64,000 bases of DNA from Hesseltinella vesiculosa (taxonomy: Eukaryota > Mucoromycota > Mucoromycetes > Mucorales > Cunninghamellaceae), in the NCBI GenBank assembly GCA_002104935.1, contig MCGT01000007.1, positions 434,001 to 498,000 of the forward strand, in the 5' to 3' direction. A program made the translations under genes and the position numbers. Positions 1 through 11,259 of this stretch are shown here, one piece after another (within the stretch, counting starts at the first letter, position 1; each line of letters opens with the position of its first letter). The notes beneath the pieces were generated by a model. The model saw only the letters and a list, made by a program, of their open reading frames with translations, was not told the origin of the DNA and ran no database searches.

Positions 1-135
1 ACAGACAATGGCGCCATGATTGCCTGGGCGGGCCTCGAAAGATTGAAAGCAGGACTTGTCGACGATTATACCATCACCACCTTGCCGAAATGGTCTATAG
101 AATCTCTCAAGGAATCGAGTACAAGCAAAAATTAA
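1..135 (+). CDS. QRI7: Qri7/OSGEPL1-type tRNA N6-threonylcarbamoyladenosine synthase, C-terminal end
   Basis: Only the last 44 codons lie in the window, in frame 1 and ending with TAA at 133-135. The segment opens with [18 protein letters not shown], the C-terminal signature of the Kae1/TsaD/Qri7 ASKHA-fold family. TDN(G/A)xMIAW is typical of the mitochondrial Qri7/OSGEPL1 branch, whereas cytosolic Kae1 usually reads IDNGAMIAQ. Family members transfer a threonylcarbamoyl group to A37 of ANN-decoding tRNAs; the Qri7 branch acts in mitochondria. The start, mitochondrial presequence and metal-binding histidines lie upstream of the window and cannot be checked. A bacterial-type TsaD of other location is the main alternative. 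Confidence 0.75.
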   Translation, partial: TDNGAMIAWAGLERLKAGLVDDYTITTLPKWSIESLKESSTSKN

Positions 136-740
136 ATAATACATCCAATCAGACGCATGAATCACTTTCCTCTAAACTTACTCCATCCATTTTCAATGCA
201 AGAAAAATGGCTAGCTTCATTCAAGCTTTCGATATTAGCTAGCCATAGACCCGCGAGGTAGTAAAGTAATGAGGGCGGAACAAGATGCGCTGGTGCGGGT
301 CACGAGACGAAGGGCGAAGAGGTGAAACAGCGCGTTTTTTCAAAAATAATCAGAGAAACGATTACTTTTGAGAATGGACGATTTCAATCCCCAGGACGCA
401 GCACCCATTCTGATAAGCTCCGCTCTGCATGATCTCGTGTCAGTGCATCTTTGCTTGGCATCAACCAAGATCTCTTCACCATGGCCATTTTCAGGCTATG
501 AGTAAAATGGTGTCTTGTACCTGGAATGGTTGGCTACTTTGAGCAACGAGGAATCAACATCAGGGTTTGCTGCAACCACACAAATTTTTGTCACCTTATC
601 ACTCGCAAACACATCGGACTTCCATTGGCCAACGCAGAGTAAGATGAAAAAAGGCACAGAAAAAATTTTTCTCTTTTTCTCTTTGATCCCCCCTTTTCCC
701 CTTTCCTTTGCTAAACGTTTGCAGCAGCACCAATTGAATC
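136..740. other. Intergenic region upstream of bystin
   Basis: No convincing gene. It holds a perfect 10-bp inverted repeat (207-216 and 237-246) about 70 nt after the preceding stop codon, and a pyrimidine-rich stretch around 660-715 just before the bystin ATG, as is common in fungal promoters. The short open frame at 515-748 has no recognisable similarity. Confidence 0.6.
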
Positions 741-2414
741 ATGGGTAAAGATTCTCATAGTAAAGCACGCGCTCCTCGCCACGATCCTTTGCATGCACAG
801 CTGGCCGATCACCCGGAACAAGGCATGCGAAAAGCCCCCCGACAAAAGTTCGTTGATCGCAACAATCGAGAAGAACAAGAAGAAGTAATCACAACCAATT
901 TCTTGATCACAACAGCTTCTGATCTTTGGCTTGCTTCTCTTTTCTAATAGGAATACTTGGATCCCAAACTGTCAAAGAAGATCTTGAAGATCGCCAAACA
1001 ACAACAAGAAGAAATTGACCGTCAACGTCAAGACGACGACGAAGAAGAGCGACCGTAAGCTGATCTATCACGCTTCACCATGGTCCATCGTAATAACCCC
1101 TCCCTTTCTTCATCCAAATTATCTTCTTTGTATAGATCAAAGAAAAGCTCTCGCAAACCCAAACCCACTGGCCCGTTGGGTTTCAACCTGAGCGATGAAG
1201 AGATCGAAGATGTGGAATTGGAAGGCGACTATGAAGAATTAGAAATGGCTGAAGAAGATGCCGATGTCTTGGCCAAGTTCTTCCCCAGTGCTCCTCGTGA
1301 ACGTCGTACATTGGCCGATATCATTATGGATAAAATCAATGAAAAGAACAATGGCGGCCCCGTTGACATGGAACAAGGTGAGCGCCACCCTACAAGCCTG
1401 CAGCTCCAGCGGTTTCTCATTGCGGTTTTTCTTTTTCTACAGAGGACAATGATGAAATGCTCTCTCCTGCTATGAACCCCAAAGTGATTGAAGCTTATTC
1501 AAAGTAAGATGAGCTCTGTACGTGACCGTCCGGCCTTCTTAACACCGTCGCTTTATTTTTTTTCTAATGGGTAGAGTGGGACAATTGCTCAGCCGGTACA
1601 AGTCTGGCAAGCTACCCAAGGCTTTCAAGATCATTCCTTCCTTGAGCAATTGGGAAGACATCTTGTATTTGACAAACCCCGATGAATGGACGCCTCACGC
1701 CACCTACGAAGCCACTCGTATGTTCGTTTCCAACTTGAAAACTCTCCACGCCCAGCGATTCTTCAACTTGGTTCTTTTGGATCGCATTCGTGAAGACATC
1801 CAAGCTAATAAGAAGCTGCACTATCACCACTTTTTGGCTCTCAAGAAGGCTCTGTACAAGCCTGCTGCCTTTTTCAAGGGCCTGCTGTTCCCCTTGTGTG
1901 AATCTGGTACTTGTACGTTGAAGGAAGCCTCGGTGATTGGTGCTGTGCTGACGCGTGTATCCATCCCTGTACTGCATTCCTCTGCCGCTTTGCTTCGCTT
2001 GGCTGACATGGACTACACCGGCCCCAACAGCTTGTTTATTCGTGTCTTGCTGGACAAAAAGTATGCCCTGCCTTTCAAGGTGGTTGATGCTCTTGTCTCT
2101 CACTTTTGTCGATTTGAACGTGACCCTCGTGTTATGCCTGTTCTCTGGCAACAATCGCTCTTGGTCTTTGCCCAACGGTGAGTTTGGCTCAAAAAAAAAA
2201 AAAAAACGGCGAGCTTGGCAGCCAGGTTCTGATTTTTTTATTTTCCTTTTTCAGATACAAGGAAGATATGGTACAGGAACAAAAGGAAATGTTGCTCTCC
2301 GTCATCAAGGTCAAATATCATGCTGGTATCACTCCTGAAATCCGCCGTGAACTTGTTCATTCCACCACCCGTGACGATGTTATGGATATGGACGACGTCA
2401 TGATGATTGACTAA
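741..2414 (+). CDS. ENP1: Bystin (Enp1), 40S ribosome biogenesis factor
   Basis: Six exons: 741-884, 951-1054, 1136-1377, 1443-1503, 1575-2177, 2255-2414; 437 aa. Each junction is GT-AG and keeps frame. The N-terminus is charged (about residues 1-145, with acidic runs [19 protein letters not shown]). The conserved bystin domain follows, with landmarks [19 protein letters not shown] near residue 50, [16 protein letters not shown] near 190 and [15 protein letters not shown] near 385. Bystin/Enp1 binds pre-40S particles and is needed for 20S/18S pre-rRNA processing and export, in nucleolus and cytoplasm. Length is close to the usual 430-480 aa. The start was chosen because [10 protein letters not shown] leads without a break into the family N-terminus. 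An AATAAA lies at 2600-2605. MAK16, another ribosome assembly factor, is about 58 kb away on the same strand, too far for co-regulation to be inferred. Confidence 0.95.
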
Positions 2415-2599
2415 AGTCCACCCGCTGTCCCCTTTTTCCCTTTTATTTTTTTCTTACTTGATCTATTTTCCCTCTTTGACATGGCATAGCATTGCGCGAA
2501 TTGTACAGTACACTCTCATATCCCATTCTTTTTTTTTTTTATAACTGAACGTGTTTTTCTTTTTTTTTTTTTTTTTTTACTTTATCATTCTCCCATATG

Positions 2600-2605
2600 A
2601 ATAAA
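2600..2605 (+). terminator. Polyadenylation signal AATAAA for bystin
   Basis: AATAAA 186 nt after the bystin stop, in a T-rich 3' flank. Position fits a fungal cleavage/polyadenylation signal; inferred from sequence only. Confidence 0.45.
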
Positions 2606-3323
2606 TCCTGTGTGGCTCATCTCTATTTACTCCAGCCTTTTTACACGTGTTAGGTTCAATGGAATGACATACCAATCACTTTAGTTTCGTGTTGGTTATG
2701 CCCGTTCAGCGTCTCCACGTTCTGGCGAAGCAGGAAACACAAATGCTAGGAAGCGGGGTTCTTTTTTCTTTTTTTTTTTTTTTGCGGCCCTGACCAGGAC
2801 AGTTTTCAAAAAAGACTACTCAACCCTTCAAAGGTTCATGTATTTGGGGGTAAAACGTCAGCAGGGCGGAAAGAAAGCAAAAAATTGGATCGCCTCATCT
2901 CAAATTTGTCAGCTGTTATCTTTCTCTTGCCCTGACGAGATACGTTGCAAGCAAAATCTGATGGAAATAGGCTTAGAGTCACATGCATCTTAGACCAAGG
3001 GGAAAGAACACCCTCACTTAAAAAAAGAACCGTCAATGACCTTAGCCGGGATGGAAATTCACCCTTATACCTCCCCCAGTTAAAACTATAGTTTTTAATA
3101 GGAGAGGGAGGGCACTTTATGAAATAAAAATTTGATATACATAAGCATGAGAAAAACAGGGGGAGATAGGTATCATTGAAGAGAGACAGGGAAAAAAGAA
3201 AGTGCATAAAACAGATGGATCGCCATGGGTAAGGGTAAACATGTTCTATGACAGTGGGAGTTCGAGAGAATGACAAGGAAGCCGAATGGCAAAAAAAAAA
3301 ATAATAATAATAACAAAAGGACC
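2606..3323. other. Convergent 3' flank between bystin and WNK kinase
   Basis: AT-rich with T-runs (2765-2783) and an A/TAA run (3291-3315). The long minus-strand frame at 2836-3486 runs through the 3' end of the WNK kinase in another frame, is low-complexity and resembles nothing. No gene supported. Confidence 0.6.
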
Positions 3324-5392
3324 TTATTGAGGAGGGGGTGAGGGTGACAAATAAGCAGAGGTAGCAGGCGAGGAATGGGCAGTGCCGGTGGATGGGAGAA
3401 GCGGTTGGCCAGCTAGTAATCGTTTGCCTTTGAGCATGTTTTTCAGAGCGCGTAAAGCAAAGACGGTCAGGCCAATCCCAGCCCAATCCTCATCATGCAA
3501 ATCACGCAAGTCGCCGACGGTCATGATGTCTTGGTTTTGAAGCTTCTTGCTCCATTCCTGGGCCTTTTCCTGGGAGCGATGGGCAGCCAGGGCACAATCA
3601 CGCACAAACACATCGATATCGGTGTCGTCACCATATTCGTCAACAAGGTGGGATACAAGGGCATTGGAGGGCGGTTCATGTGGGGGGTGACTGCCGTCAG
3701 ATGCATAGCCGTTGGAATCTGGGGTCAAGCGATGTTCGACCGTTGTGGAAGAGGAAGGCAAGACCGGAAGTGTGTTGGCTGGGCTGCTGGTATTGGAAGA
3801 AGCAACGGCAGACTCGGAGTGGGGGTGGGAGACCATTTCGTCCAATGACTGGAACAGCTGCTGCTTCTCCCGCAACCGGTGCATGGCCTCTTGGTACTTG
3901 GCTTCGGCATTTCTTGCGCGGGCTTCGTAATCCTCGACTTTGGCCTCCATGTCGAGCACATGCTCGGTTGTTTGTTGCAGTTCCAGGCGGGTGCGATCCA
4001 GTTCGGAGCGAATGTCGTTTTCCCGTCGCCAAACCGAAGGCTTGTCATCTACAGGTTCGTCGGGTTTATCGGTGTCGCGCAGGATACGGTTGATTTCCTT
4101 GGTGATGTGCTGTTGGTAACGTTCGGGCAGGACCTGCTCCTCGATCATTTCGCGCACGACCTGCTCGGCGGTGTCGGTATCCACATTGAAGTCGAATTTC
4201 ACTGAGAGCTTATCCATGCCCTTGAAGACGACTTGCATAGTCAGGTGGACATGATTCGGATCGGAGAGCATCAGGATGACGTCGGGTTCCACAGCGAAAA
4301 GAGAATGTTCCAGGATTTTTTCAGCAGACATGCGCTCGTCCTCGGGGCCCAGACAGTTGTTGATGATGGAGAGCATCTCGGGGTGGGTGACGTTTCCCAA
4401 ACAGGCAGGCTTGATTCCAGCAGAGACCTTTTTGTAGATTTGGGCCGGGTTGGTGCATTCAGCATAGGGGTATTCTCCCGTGGCCATTTCCAGCAGGCAC
4501 ATGCCAAACGCATAGACGTCCACCTTTTCGTTGTAGCCCTGCTCTTCGTACATTTCTGGCGCCATGAATTCTGGAGTGCCAATGAGGGTGTATTTCTTGC
4601 CAAGCTTCATTTCGGCTGTGCCCATGTCACCGATCTTGACCTCGCCGTGTGCGCCGTTGATGAAGATGTTGTCACATTTGATGTCGCGGTGGATAATTGG
4701 AGGATTGTGTCCGTGCAGGTACACAAGGCCCTTAAGGATTTGGCGAGACCAGCGCTTGACAATCTTGAGATTCGGTAACGGTTTCAGCTTTCGAATGTAT
4801 TCCCGTAGGGTGCCGGAGGTCATCAGCTCAGTCACAAACACAAATTCGTTGTCATTGTGCCAGGCATCGTGGAAAGCAATAATGTTTGGGTGGCGTACGG
4901 ATTTCAGGATCTGAATTTCATGATCCAATTCCTTATTGCTAGGTGTGCGCATGGTCTATGCAAAGAGGTGAGTCTGCCGCAATGGAGAGATGTGTTCTAT
5001 ACTACCTGCACTGAGTTCCATGCAACTTCGTAGCCTTCTTCGCGGTCGATAGCTTTGTAGACCACCTTGTAGGCACCTTTGCCAAGCAGGGTATTGAGGC
5101 GGACGTAACGCTCGTCTGGCGAGAGCTCGATGACCTTTTCACTATCAGGCAAACCAGACTGGTCAATGATTTCATTGTGTGTGGAGCCCAGGCCGCTGTA
5201 AGGGTCGATGGTGCGGTCGTAGGAGGCGTAATTTGTAGCAGCATAGACGCTGTTGATGTAGCTATCGTTCTGAGGAAGGATGGCAGGATCAAGGTCGGTG
5301 TCAAGCCGTTTCCGCGGTGCTAAATCATCGTCGTCATAGGCTTCATGGAGGCCAGCGGGAGTGCTGAAACTTACGTGAGGATGGCTCGTCAT
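3324..5392 (-). CDS. WNK-type Ser/Thr kinase with C-terminal SAM-like domain
   Basis: Two exons, 5392-5006 and 4955-3324; 672 aa. The kinase domain is at about residues 90-350. The glycine loop reads GKGAYKVVYK, and the beta-3 strand EVAWNSVQ lacks the usual catalytic lysine, the defining WNK ('with no lysine') trait; the lysine in GAYK takes its place. HRDIKCDN is the catalytic loop near 218, DFG is replaced by DMG (GDMGTA) and GTPEFMAPE follows. At about 357-425 a segment like the WNK/OSR1 C-terminal domain (VKFDFNVDTDTAEQVVREMI) is visible, then a coiled coil (about 440-500), a Ser/Thr-rich linker and at about 570-640 a SAM-like segment (VGDLRDLHDEDWAGIGL). WNKs act upstream of SPAK/OSR1 (Ste20-type) kinases in osmotic and ion control in animals. 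The fungal role is unknown. The start is the first in-frame ATG leading into the aligned region. Confidence 0.9.
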
Positions 5393-6813
5393 GGATGAAA
5401 AGTGAATGGGAGGGTGATCAATGTTAAAGATAAGCAATAAATAAAAAAAAATAAGAGATTTGATAGATAAAGAGGGACAGGAAAGGGTCAAGCAACAAAA
5501 GAAGAACGATCAAGACGGGGTGAGAACGCTATAAACTAGGAGGTCAATCTTGGAGAAACGGGGGAAATAATCAATGTAGACGAGGGAATTAAGAGGAACA
5601 GGAAGAAGAATGCGAACAAGACTTCAACGCCAATGGCTTGGGCTGAACGGATGTATTCTTGGATGAAGCGTTGATGGGAAAAAAAAGGGACCTGGTGAGG
5701 GAAAAAAAAAAAAAAAAAAAGGGCGAAGCGTCGCTGTTTGTTTTTTCAGTCAGAAAAAAAAAAGTGACCATTTTCCACTGACGTCCAAGGTCACATGCTG
5801 CCGCAAGTAACTCAGTGCCCATCGTAAGCTTTACAGCAAAAATACAGATCTCATGAGAATTTGCCAAAAGCGCACGTCTTTCTTTGCAGCACCTACTACA
5901 AGGGCCTGTTGGACACGTCTGAAGTGACGAATGTAGATAAAAAGAGCTGATTGACAGCATGCGCAGATTTGTTTCCTGCAATTGTCCTTTTAGGGATAAT
6001 TGCTCAACATCCATTCCACATGGTGAGCCCTTTTTTTTTTCTTTCTTATTTATTCGTGTTCCATGACAGAACCATGATCCATCTACTTCCGGCCAACGTC
6101 ACGTTCAGAAAGAATGACCTCAAGTCCGCCGGAGCCGATTGGGCCAAATTTCTAGCCAGCTGCTTCATCACTTATGCATTTGTCAATGACATGCATTTCC
6201 TCTTTTTATTGTTATTTTAAAAAAAAAACAAAAAGCATGTCCTTGACACCATAGAAACAGTAAGGAGAGGTTGGGAAAAAATGCCGGATCGACGGTTTGC
6301 AGTGGCAACGGCTTTAAAAAAAAGAGATGAGAGTTTACCATTCTTGGCTAAAATTTGCTCGTTTTGATTGGCACATGCTGAGATGGGCAAAACACGGGGA
6401 ATTTTTTAGAGGGGTATGCAAGATAGAAAAGAGTTCAAGGGGAACAAGAGAAGGCCCTTATTGGGATGGGTATCCTCCTGATATTTTTTTTCTTCGGGTT
6501 GCAATCCTTGTCAATAGAGTCATCACCATTCCATCCAGCCGAGGGGCGTGAGCTTAAAGATGATTGGTATCTTGGTTCACATGACCATTCATGACCAACA
6601 CATTTTCATAAAACGGTTGCCTCTTCTTTTTTGAACACTCCTTTTCGGGAATCGCCATACCCCCTCACTTTTTGTTCATTTAATATTTGAGGGCCGGCGC
6701 AGAACCTATAAGAGTGCCTCATTTTGTGATTGTTCACTTTTTTTCTCCTTTCTTTCTCTTTCTTTGTTCAAGCACTATTTCTCTCACTCTCTTTATTTTT
6801 ATACACCACCACC
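5393..6813. other. Divergent promoter region between WNK kinase and AVT transporter
   Basis: About 1.4 kb shared by two divergently transcribed genes. It contains several A/T runs (for example 5701-5720) and, on the transporter side, a TATA-like TATAAGA (6707-6713) about 105 nt before the ATG, followed by a CT-rich stretch. Open frames here (for example 5589-6014, minus) show no similarity and are not called. Confidence 0.55.
6707..6713 (+). promoter_or_regulatory. TATA-like element of the AVT transporter gene
   Basis: TATAAGA 101-107 nt upstream of the ATG at 6814, followed by a pyrimidine-rich initiator-like tract (6735-6790). Position suits a fungal core promoter. Inferred from sequence alone. 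Confidence 0.4.
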
Positions 6814-8558
6814 ATGGCTCAATACGGAACCATTGTGTCTATACCTAGGAAACAAAAAGTCCACCACCTCACTCAAGCCGAACGAGACTTACTCCAATGC
6901 GATCGCCCAGGCTATGGTTCAAGGAGTAAATTCGAAGTTGCCTTTAATTTAGTCAATGCAACCGTCGGTGCAGGCATCATTGGGTTGTAAGTGGTGAAGG
7001 AAAAATGACAAACAACGGCTTTTTTCACTCATCGCTTTGCATGACAGGCCATTTGCCATTGGGCACTGTGGATTTGTCCTTGGACTTGTGACCTCCGTAT
7101 TCGTGGCTATCTTATCACAGTTAGGGTTGTACATGGTTATCCTGGCTGGCCAGCGAGTGGGCATTTATAAATTTGCTGTCTTGGTAGAACATATCATGGG
7201 GCGATTTGGGTATCATTTTTTAAATTCCATGATCATCATCCAAGCAGGCGGAGCATGCATCAGCTATTTTATTCGTGAGTTAAAAAAAGGACCCTTTTTT
7301 CCTCTACTGACTCGTGACTGGTTCCCATTTGTCAAAGTATTGGGTGATACCGTTCCTGTGCTGCTGGAACCTTATTTGCCTCAATTTGAAATGGTCTCGA
7401 CGCGCACGTTGGTTGTTTGCACCATTGCCTTTTTGGGGGTTAGTTGCCTCAAAAGTAACCACCCATTGCTCATTCTCTTTTTTTTTTTTGTCCAAAGATT
7501 CTGCCTTTGAATATGGCGCGATCCATTGGTTCCCTTGCGCGATGGTCGATTGTATCCGTCATGCTGTTCCCCGTTGTTGTCTTGACCATCGTGATTCGGG
7601 CACCAAGCTACATGCCTGACGAACCCATTCCTGTGACCTGGACAGGCCCCGACATCTTTGGAGCCCTGGGTGTCTTTGCGTTTGCGTTCACCTGCTCTCA
7701 AGTCGCCTTTAATAACTACCTGACCCTGGAAGATCAATCGTCTCGCAGCTGGCGACTGACCACCAGCATATCTACATTTTTGAGCTGGATGATCTCCATG
7801 GTGTTTGCCATCCTGGGCTACTTTTGCTTTGGTACCAATGTCCAACCTAATTTGTTTACCAACTTCCCCTCTGATGACATTATCATCAACATTGGCCGAT
7901 TCATCCTCGGCTGCACAATGGTTCTTACTATCCCGTAAGGCCCCATGAAAAAAAAAAAAATGACATGGCGCAGTTCTCACCCTCTCTTTCCTCCAGCCTC
8001 GGCTTTTACCCAACAAGAGAAGCCGTGCAAAAGGTTCTCGGCTTTGAAACCAACGACAAAATGCCATCCAAAGCGCAGCATTACACCCTGACCATTGTCT
8101 TGTTTGTGATTTTGCTGGCAGGCGGCGTGACCATTCGGTCTCTCGGCAAAGTTTATGGACTGGTAGGAGGCATCTCGGCAACCACTCTGGCTTTTATCCT
8201 TCCGGCCATTGCCTATTTTTACACTACCAAACCTTGGTTCCAGGGTGCGTCCTCCCCTGCACCAACCTGGACGGCCACCATCACCCCCCGTCCATCCTAT
8301 TCACAATCTTTGTCAGATGATAAACAACCCTTGCTCTGGGAAGTCGCCTCCACTGCCTCGTCCTCTCGCACACCATTTGTTGATGATGAAGACGTTTCGA
8401 CCGTCGATGGTGGTTACGACGAAACCGATGACGAAGATCTAGTCTCAGACTACGTCGACTCCCCTTCTCTCTTCTTGGATATTGTTGCTGTCATCCTCTT
8501 TGTTTGGGGCGTCTTGGTCATGTTCCTCTCTTGTTACTCGGTGCTGACGCAGGATTAA
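6814..8558 (+). CDS. AVT/SLC38-type vacuolar amino-acid transporter
   Basis: Five exons: 6814-6986, 7048-7274, 7338-7438, 7498-7934, 7997-8558; 499 aa. The start has a good context (CACCATGG). Hydrophobic segments number about ten to eleven, starting with FNLVNATVGAGIIGLPFAI near residue 50, the hallmark of the AAAP (amino acid/auxin permease) family. Other family landmarks are ISYFILLGDTVP near 130, formed only when the 63-nt intron 7275-7337 is removed, LPLNMARSIGSLARWS and FAFTCSQVAFNNY. A long acidic, Ser/Thr-rich loop sits before the last transmembrane helix. Closest known types are yeast Avt2/Avt5-7 and metazoan SLC38 proteins, which move neutral amino acids across vacuolar or plasma membranes with H+ or Na+. 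Exact substrate and membrane cannot be told. AATAAA lies at 8709-8714. Confidence 0.9.
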
Positions 8559-8708
8559 TCCATAATTCCAAATCTCTTTTTTACCCTTCACCCTTTTTCT
8601 TCTTGCATTCCCCAATGTTAGTATTCCCTGCCTCCGTCTTTTTCTTTAACTGCTTTGTACATACAGCCCTAGTTCGATACCTTTTTGTTTGTTTAATCCA
8701 GAACAGTC

Positions 8709-8714
8709 AATAAA
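8709..8714 (+). terminator. Polyadenylation signal AATAAA for the AVT transporter
   Basis: AATAAA about 150 nt after the stop, within the 259-bp convergent spacer to CSN6. Inferred from motif and position. Confidence 0.5.
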
Positions 8715-8817
8715 CCTCTGAGTAAAAAAAAATAGCACTCCTATCTGGTCATGAACCTTGTGATCTCTAAGTGCGCAGGCAATACAAACAAGCGTGAGCA
8801 TCCTCTCACCTGATCTT

Positions 8818-10310
8818 CTACCGATTCTTTTTTCTCCTGGGTACACTTACTCTGCCTTTTCGGCTAGCAAAGCCTTCGGCAGATGGCTGCGAACGTAACG
8901 TGTTGTTGTTGGATGTCTGTGTCAAGTTGAATTTGTCGACCAAGTCATTGATATGGTTGATACCTTTGGTCAATGTGGCCAAATACCCAATGAGCATAAT
9001 GTCGTTGTATTCCTATCCATCGACATCATAATGGACGATAAACGTGATATCAGATTCATGCCGGTCTTTTCTTAGTAGCATTACCCTCGAGAATTGATCA
9101 TCAAAGGCAGCATGGTCGGTCACCGGGGTACGCTGACACACGCTGGAAATTTGGCGCAAAATATCGTGATCCATTGGCACCGTCCCATTCTTGGTATCTT
9201 GAAGATATTGCTGCAAAAATACAAGGCGTGAATGAAGCATGGATAGCGCATTCTTCTGTGTCGTTAAGGATGAAAGTACTATGCAAAAGAAGGGATGAGG
9301 TTTCCTATGCTGCACTGGCCACCTGTATCTCGTCATTTTCATGCAAAAAAAAAAAAATAATAAATAAATAAACATCCAAAACTTACAAGTGCTCGAGAGC
9401 GAAGTGTCAGCGCTTGACATGTCAGGCTTGGCCACATGATCCACAGCAATGCGCTCGGCATCGTTCGTTTCAATCTTGTAAGGTGTCTTGACAAATACAA
9501 GACGAGGGCTATCTTCGTGGACTTCATAGATGGTTTCATACAGTCCCACTGGCAGGCTAGGCGATTGTTCCTGGAGCGCTTGAGGATGTAACTGCAAGAA
9601 CAGGCTGGATTCGTTTCGATGCAGGATCTACACATTTATGATTCGTACTGGTTCAGTTCGCCGCAGCTTTTTTTCCTCGGATGTCTAGCTGGAATCATGG
9701 ACATTACCTGATTGTGCAGTTCAAGATCCATGCTGGTGGGAGCTTCGCCAACCGTATACCAGCCCATGAAATCTAAATGCGGGAACACTTGCTTGACTTT
9801 GCACGCAAAAAAAAAAAAAAAAGATGTCCAAACACGTCTGCTACCCGTTCTTTTATGTTCCTTTTTCTTCGTGAGCTTACTGCCCTTTCACGTACGCTGA
9901 TCCAGCTTGGTTCCCAAATATTCTTGATCAAAGGTCATGTTGTCTTGATTCAGTTTGAGTTCAAACGAATGGATAATATCAATGTCTCGACCAGACTGTT
10001 GTGCGAGGAGGACGCCATAGATGCCAGCTGAAGAAGAAAAAGGTGAGTAAACCCTTGTTACATCCTCCTCCCATCTTTACATACTTGACTGTGATGTTTG
10101 GAGCTTGGTACGGGTATAATGATCAGAAACATTCAGCAGCACAAGTGGATGACTATGGATGAAAAAGATGTCAGTTTCACGAACGTTGGCCATGTTTTTT
10201 CTCTTTCTGGTCTTGACTTGCATCGAAATTGTTAATCCTGATGTGCTTGCAACTGATGTAACAATGGGTGCTACAGGTGTGTTATCATCACTAGTATCCA
10301 TGTCACTCAT
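8818..10310 (-). CDS. csn6: COP9 signalosome subunit 6 (CSN6, MPN-minus)
   Basis: Seven exons: 10310-10222, 10152-10085, 10027-9896, 9796-9708, 9627-9387, 9278-9085, 9012-8818; 335 aa, close to human CSN6 (327). The first intron (10221-10153) starts with GC: splicing at GC gives SIHPLVLLNVSDHYTR, matching the family (ALHPLVILNISDHW). Reading through stays open but inserts 23 odd residues. The MPN domain spans about 25-170 (GIYGVLLAQQSGRDIDIIHSF; FMGWYTVGEAPTSMD). The JAMM zinc ligands (HxH...D) are absent, as expected of the scaffold subunit. NAERIAVDHVAKPD and the C-terminal helices SMLHSRLVFLQQYLQD follow. CSN deneddylates cullins; subunit 6 pairs with catalytic Csn5. The last codons could instead be spliced at the GTAAGT at 8849-8844, which would alter only the C-terminus. 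Confidence 0.9.
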
Positions 10311-10593
10311 TGTGTACGATGGTGTGTTTAAAAAGGAAGAGTAGAATTGATGACGAGCAAAAAAAGCAAAAAAACAGCGGTTCAGTGTCTGCCCACCAGC
10401 AAGCATGCATCGGATACGAAGTTACACTCAGCCTGGGATTGTCCAATAAAACCATTTATCTGTTTTTGGCAAAAAAAAAAAGGGGGGGTTGGAAAGAAAA
10501 GCTTACTTTCATTTTTTAACACCTTTTCCTGATATATTTCTTTCTCTGCGCTATTTCTTATAATGCCATCACACAACGTCACGCGCCTGGATA

Positions 10594-10848
10594 ATGCCTC
10601 CATTGCACACTTTATTGCAAGTAACTGATCAAGTGCCCATCGCTCGCTGTAGTGATTGCAAATGTAAACGACCTCTAGTGCATATTGAAGGACGCAGATG
10701 CTGGTACCTCACTTGCATCCACTGCCGAAACAGTGACACCCGCCAACGATCTCCGTCTTCTGAAGCAATGATTAACTGGGATGAGCTAGATGAATTTTAT
10801 GGCCAGTTCCGTCACAACCCTGCTCTGCCTATCAACGTGCATCCCTGA
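10594..10848 (+). CDS. Uncharacterised small ORF with zinc-ribbon-like motif
   Basis: Open frame of 84 codons, divergent from CSN6 (start codons 284 bp apart). It contains C-x2-C and C-x2-C pairs separated by about 18 residues (ARCSDCKCKRP ... YLTCIHCRN), a zinc-ribbon-like arrangement, followed by an acidic tail (INWDELDEFYGQF). The family is not recognised. The C-terminal zinc ribbon of replication protein A-like proteins has similar spacing, but that is a guess. It may be one exon of a larger gene: other open frames continue to 11882, but no consistent set of splice sites was found. An upstream ATG at 10563 runs only 21 codons. It could also be a relic. Confidence 0.35.
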   Translation: MPPLHTLLQVTDQVPIARCSDCKCKRPLVHIEGRRCWYLTCIHCRNSDTRQRSPSSEAMINWDELDEFYGQFRHNPALPINVHP

Positions 10849-11259
10849 CAACCTTGTCGACTTGCCAGTTGGCAACATTGTGCGTCTTTTCATTGTGTAT
10901 CTCTATGAAACGTCTGGCTTCATGTTGTATTTGAAGCCTAACCATGACCCTTCAAGACGCTCAGCTATCGCCTTTTACGCTTCCTGTACAAGCTCAAGCG
11001 AGTATTGACAACAACTTCCAGGTCAATGGGAGGAAATTGAAAAAAAAAAAAAAAAGAATCCAGTACCCGTGAATTTTCTGAACCTCCTCGTTTGCTTTAC
11101 AAGTTTGCAATCCATTTTATATTGCCTGTGAATTGGTTTTGCCTGCTAAAAAAATTATCCTGCGCGCCAATCAACACAAAAAACACTGGTGAAAACCACG
11201 ACTTCCTATTTCCAAATAGGACAAAAAAACCTCCTCTTCACCTGAACGAACTTTCACAT

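Noticed and set aside
1612..2175. 187-codon minus-strand frame
   Set aside because: Antisense shadow of bystin exon 5.
2836..3486. 216-codon minus-strand frame
   Set aside because: Overlaps the 3' exon of the WNK kinase in another frame and is composed of low-complexity phenylalanine/serine sequence from AT-rich DNA.
7275..7337. Reading through the second AVT intron without splicing
   Set aside because: The frame stays open, but it inserts 21 residues into a conserved helix. Removal of the GTGAGT...AAAG intron restores ISYFILLGDTVP, the family sequence.
7381..8181. 266-codon minus-strand frame
   Set aside because: Antisense of the AVT transporter exons and crosses two of its introns; no similarity.
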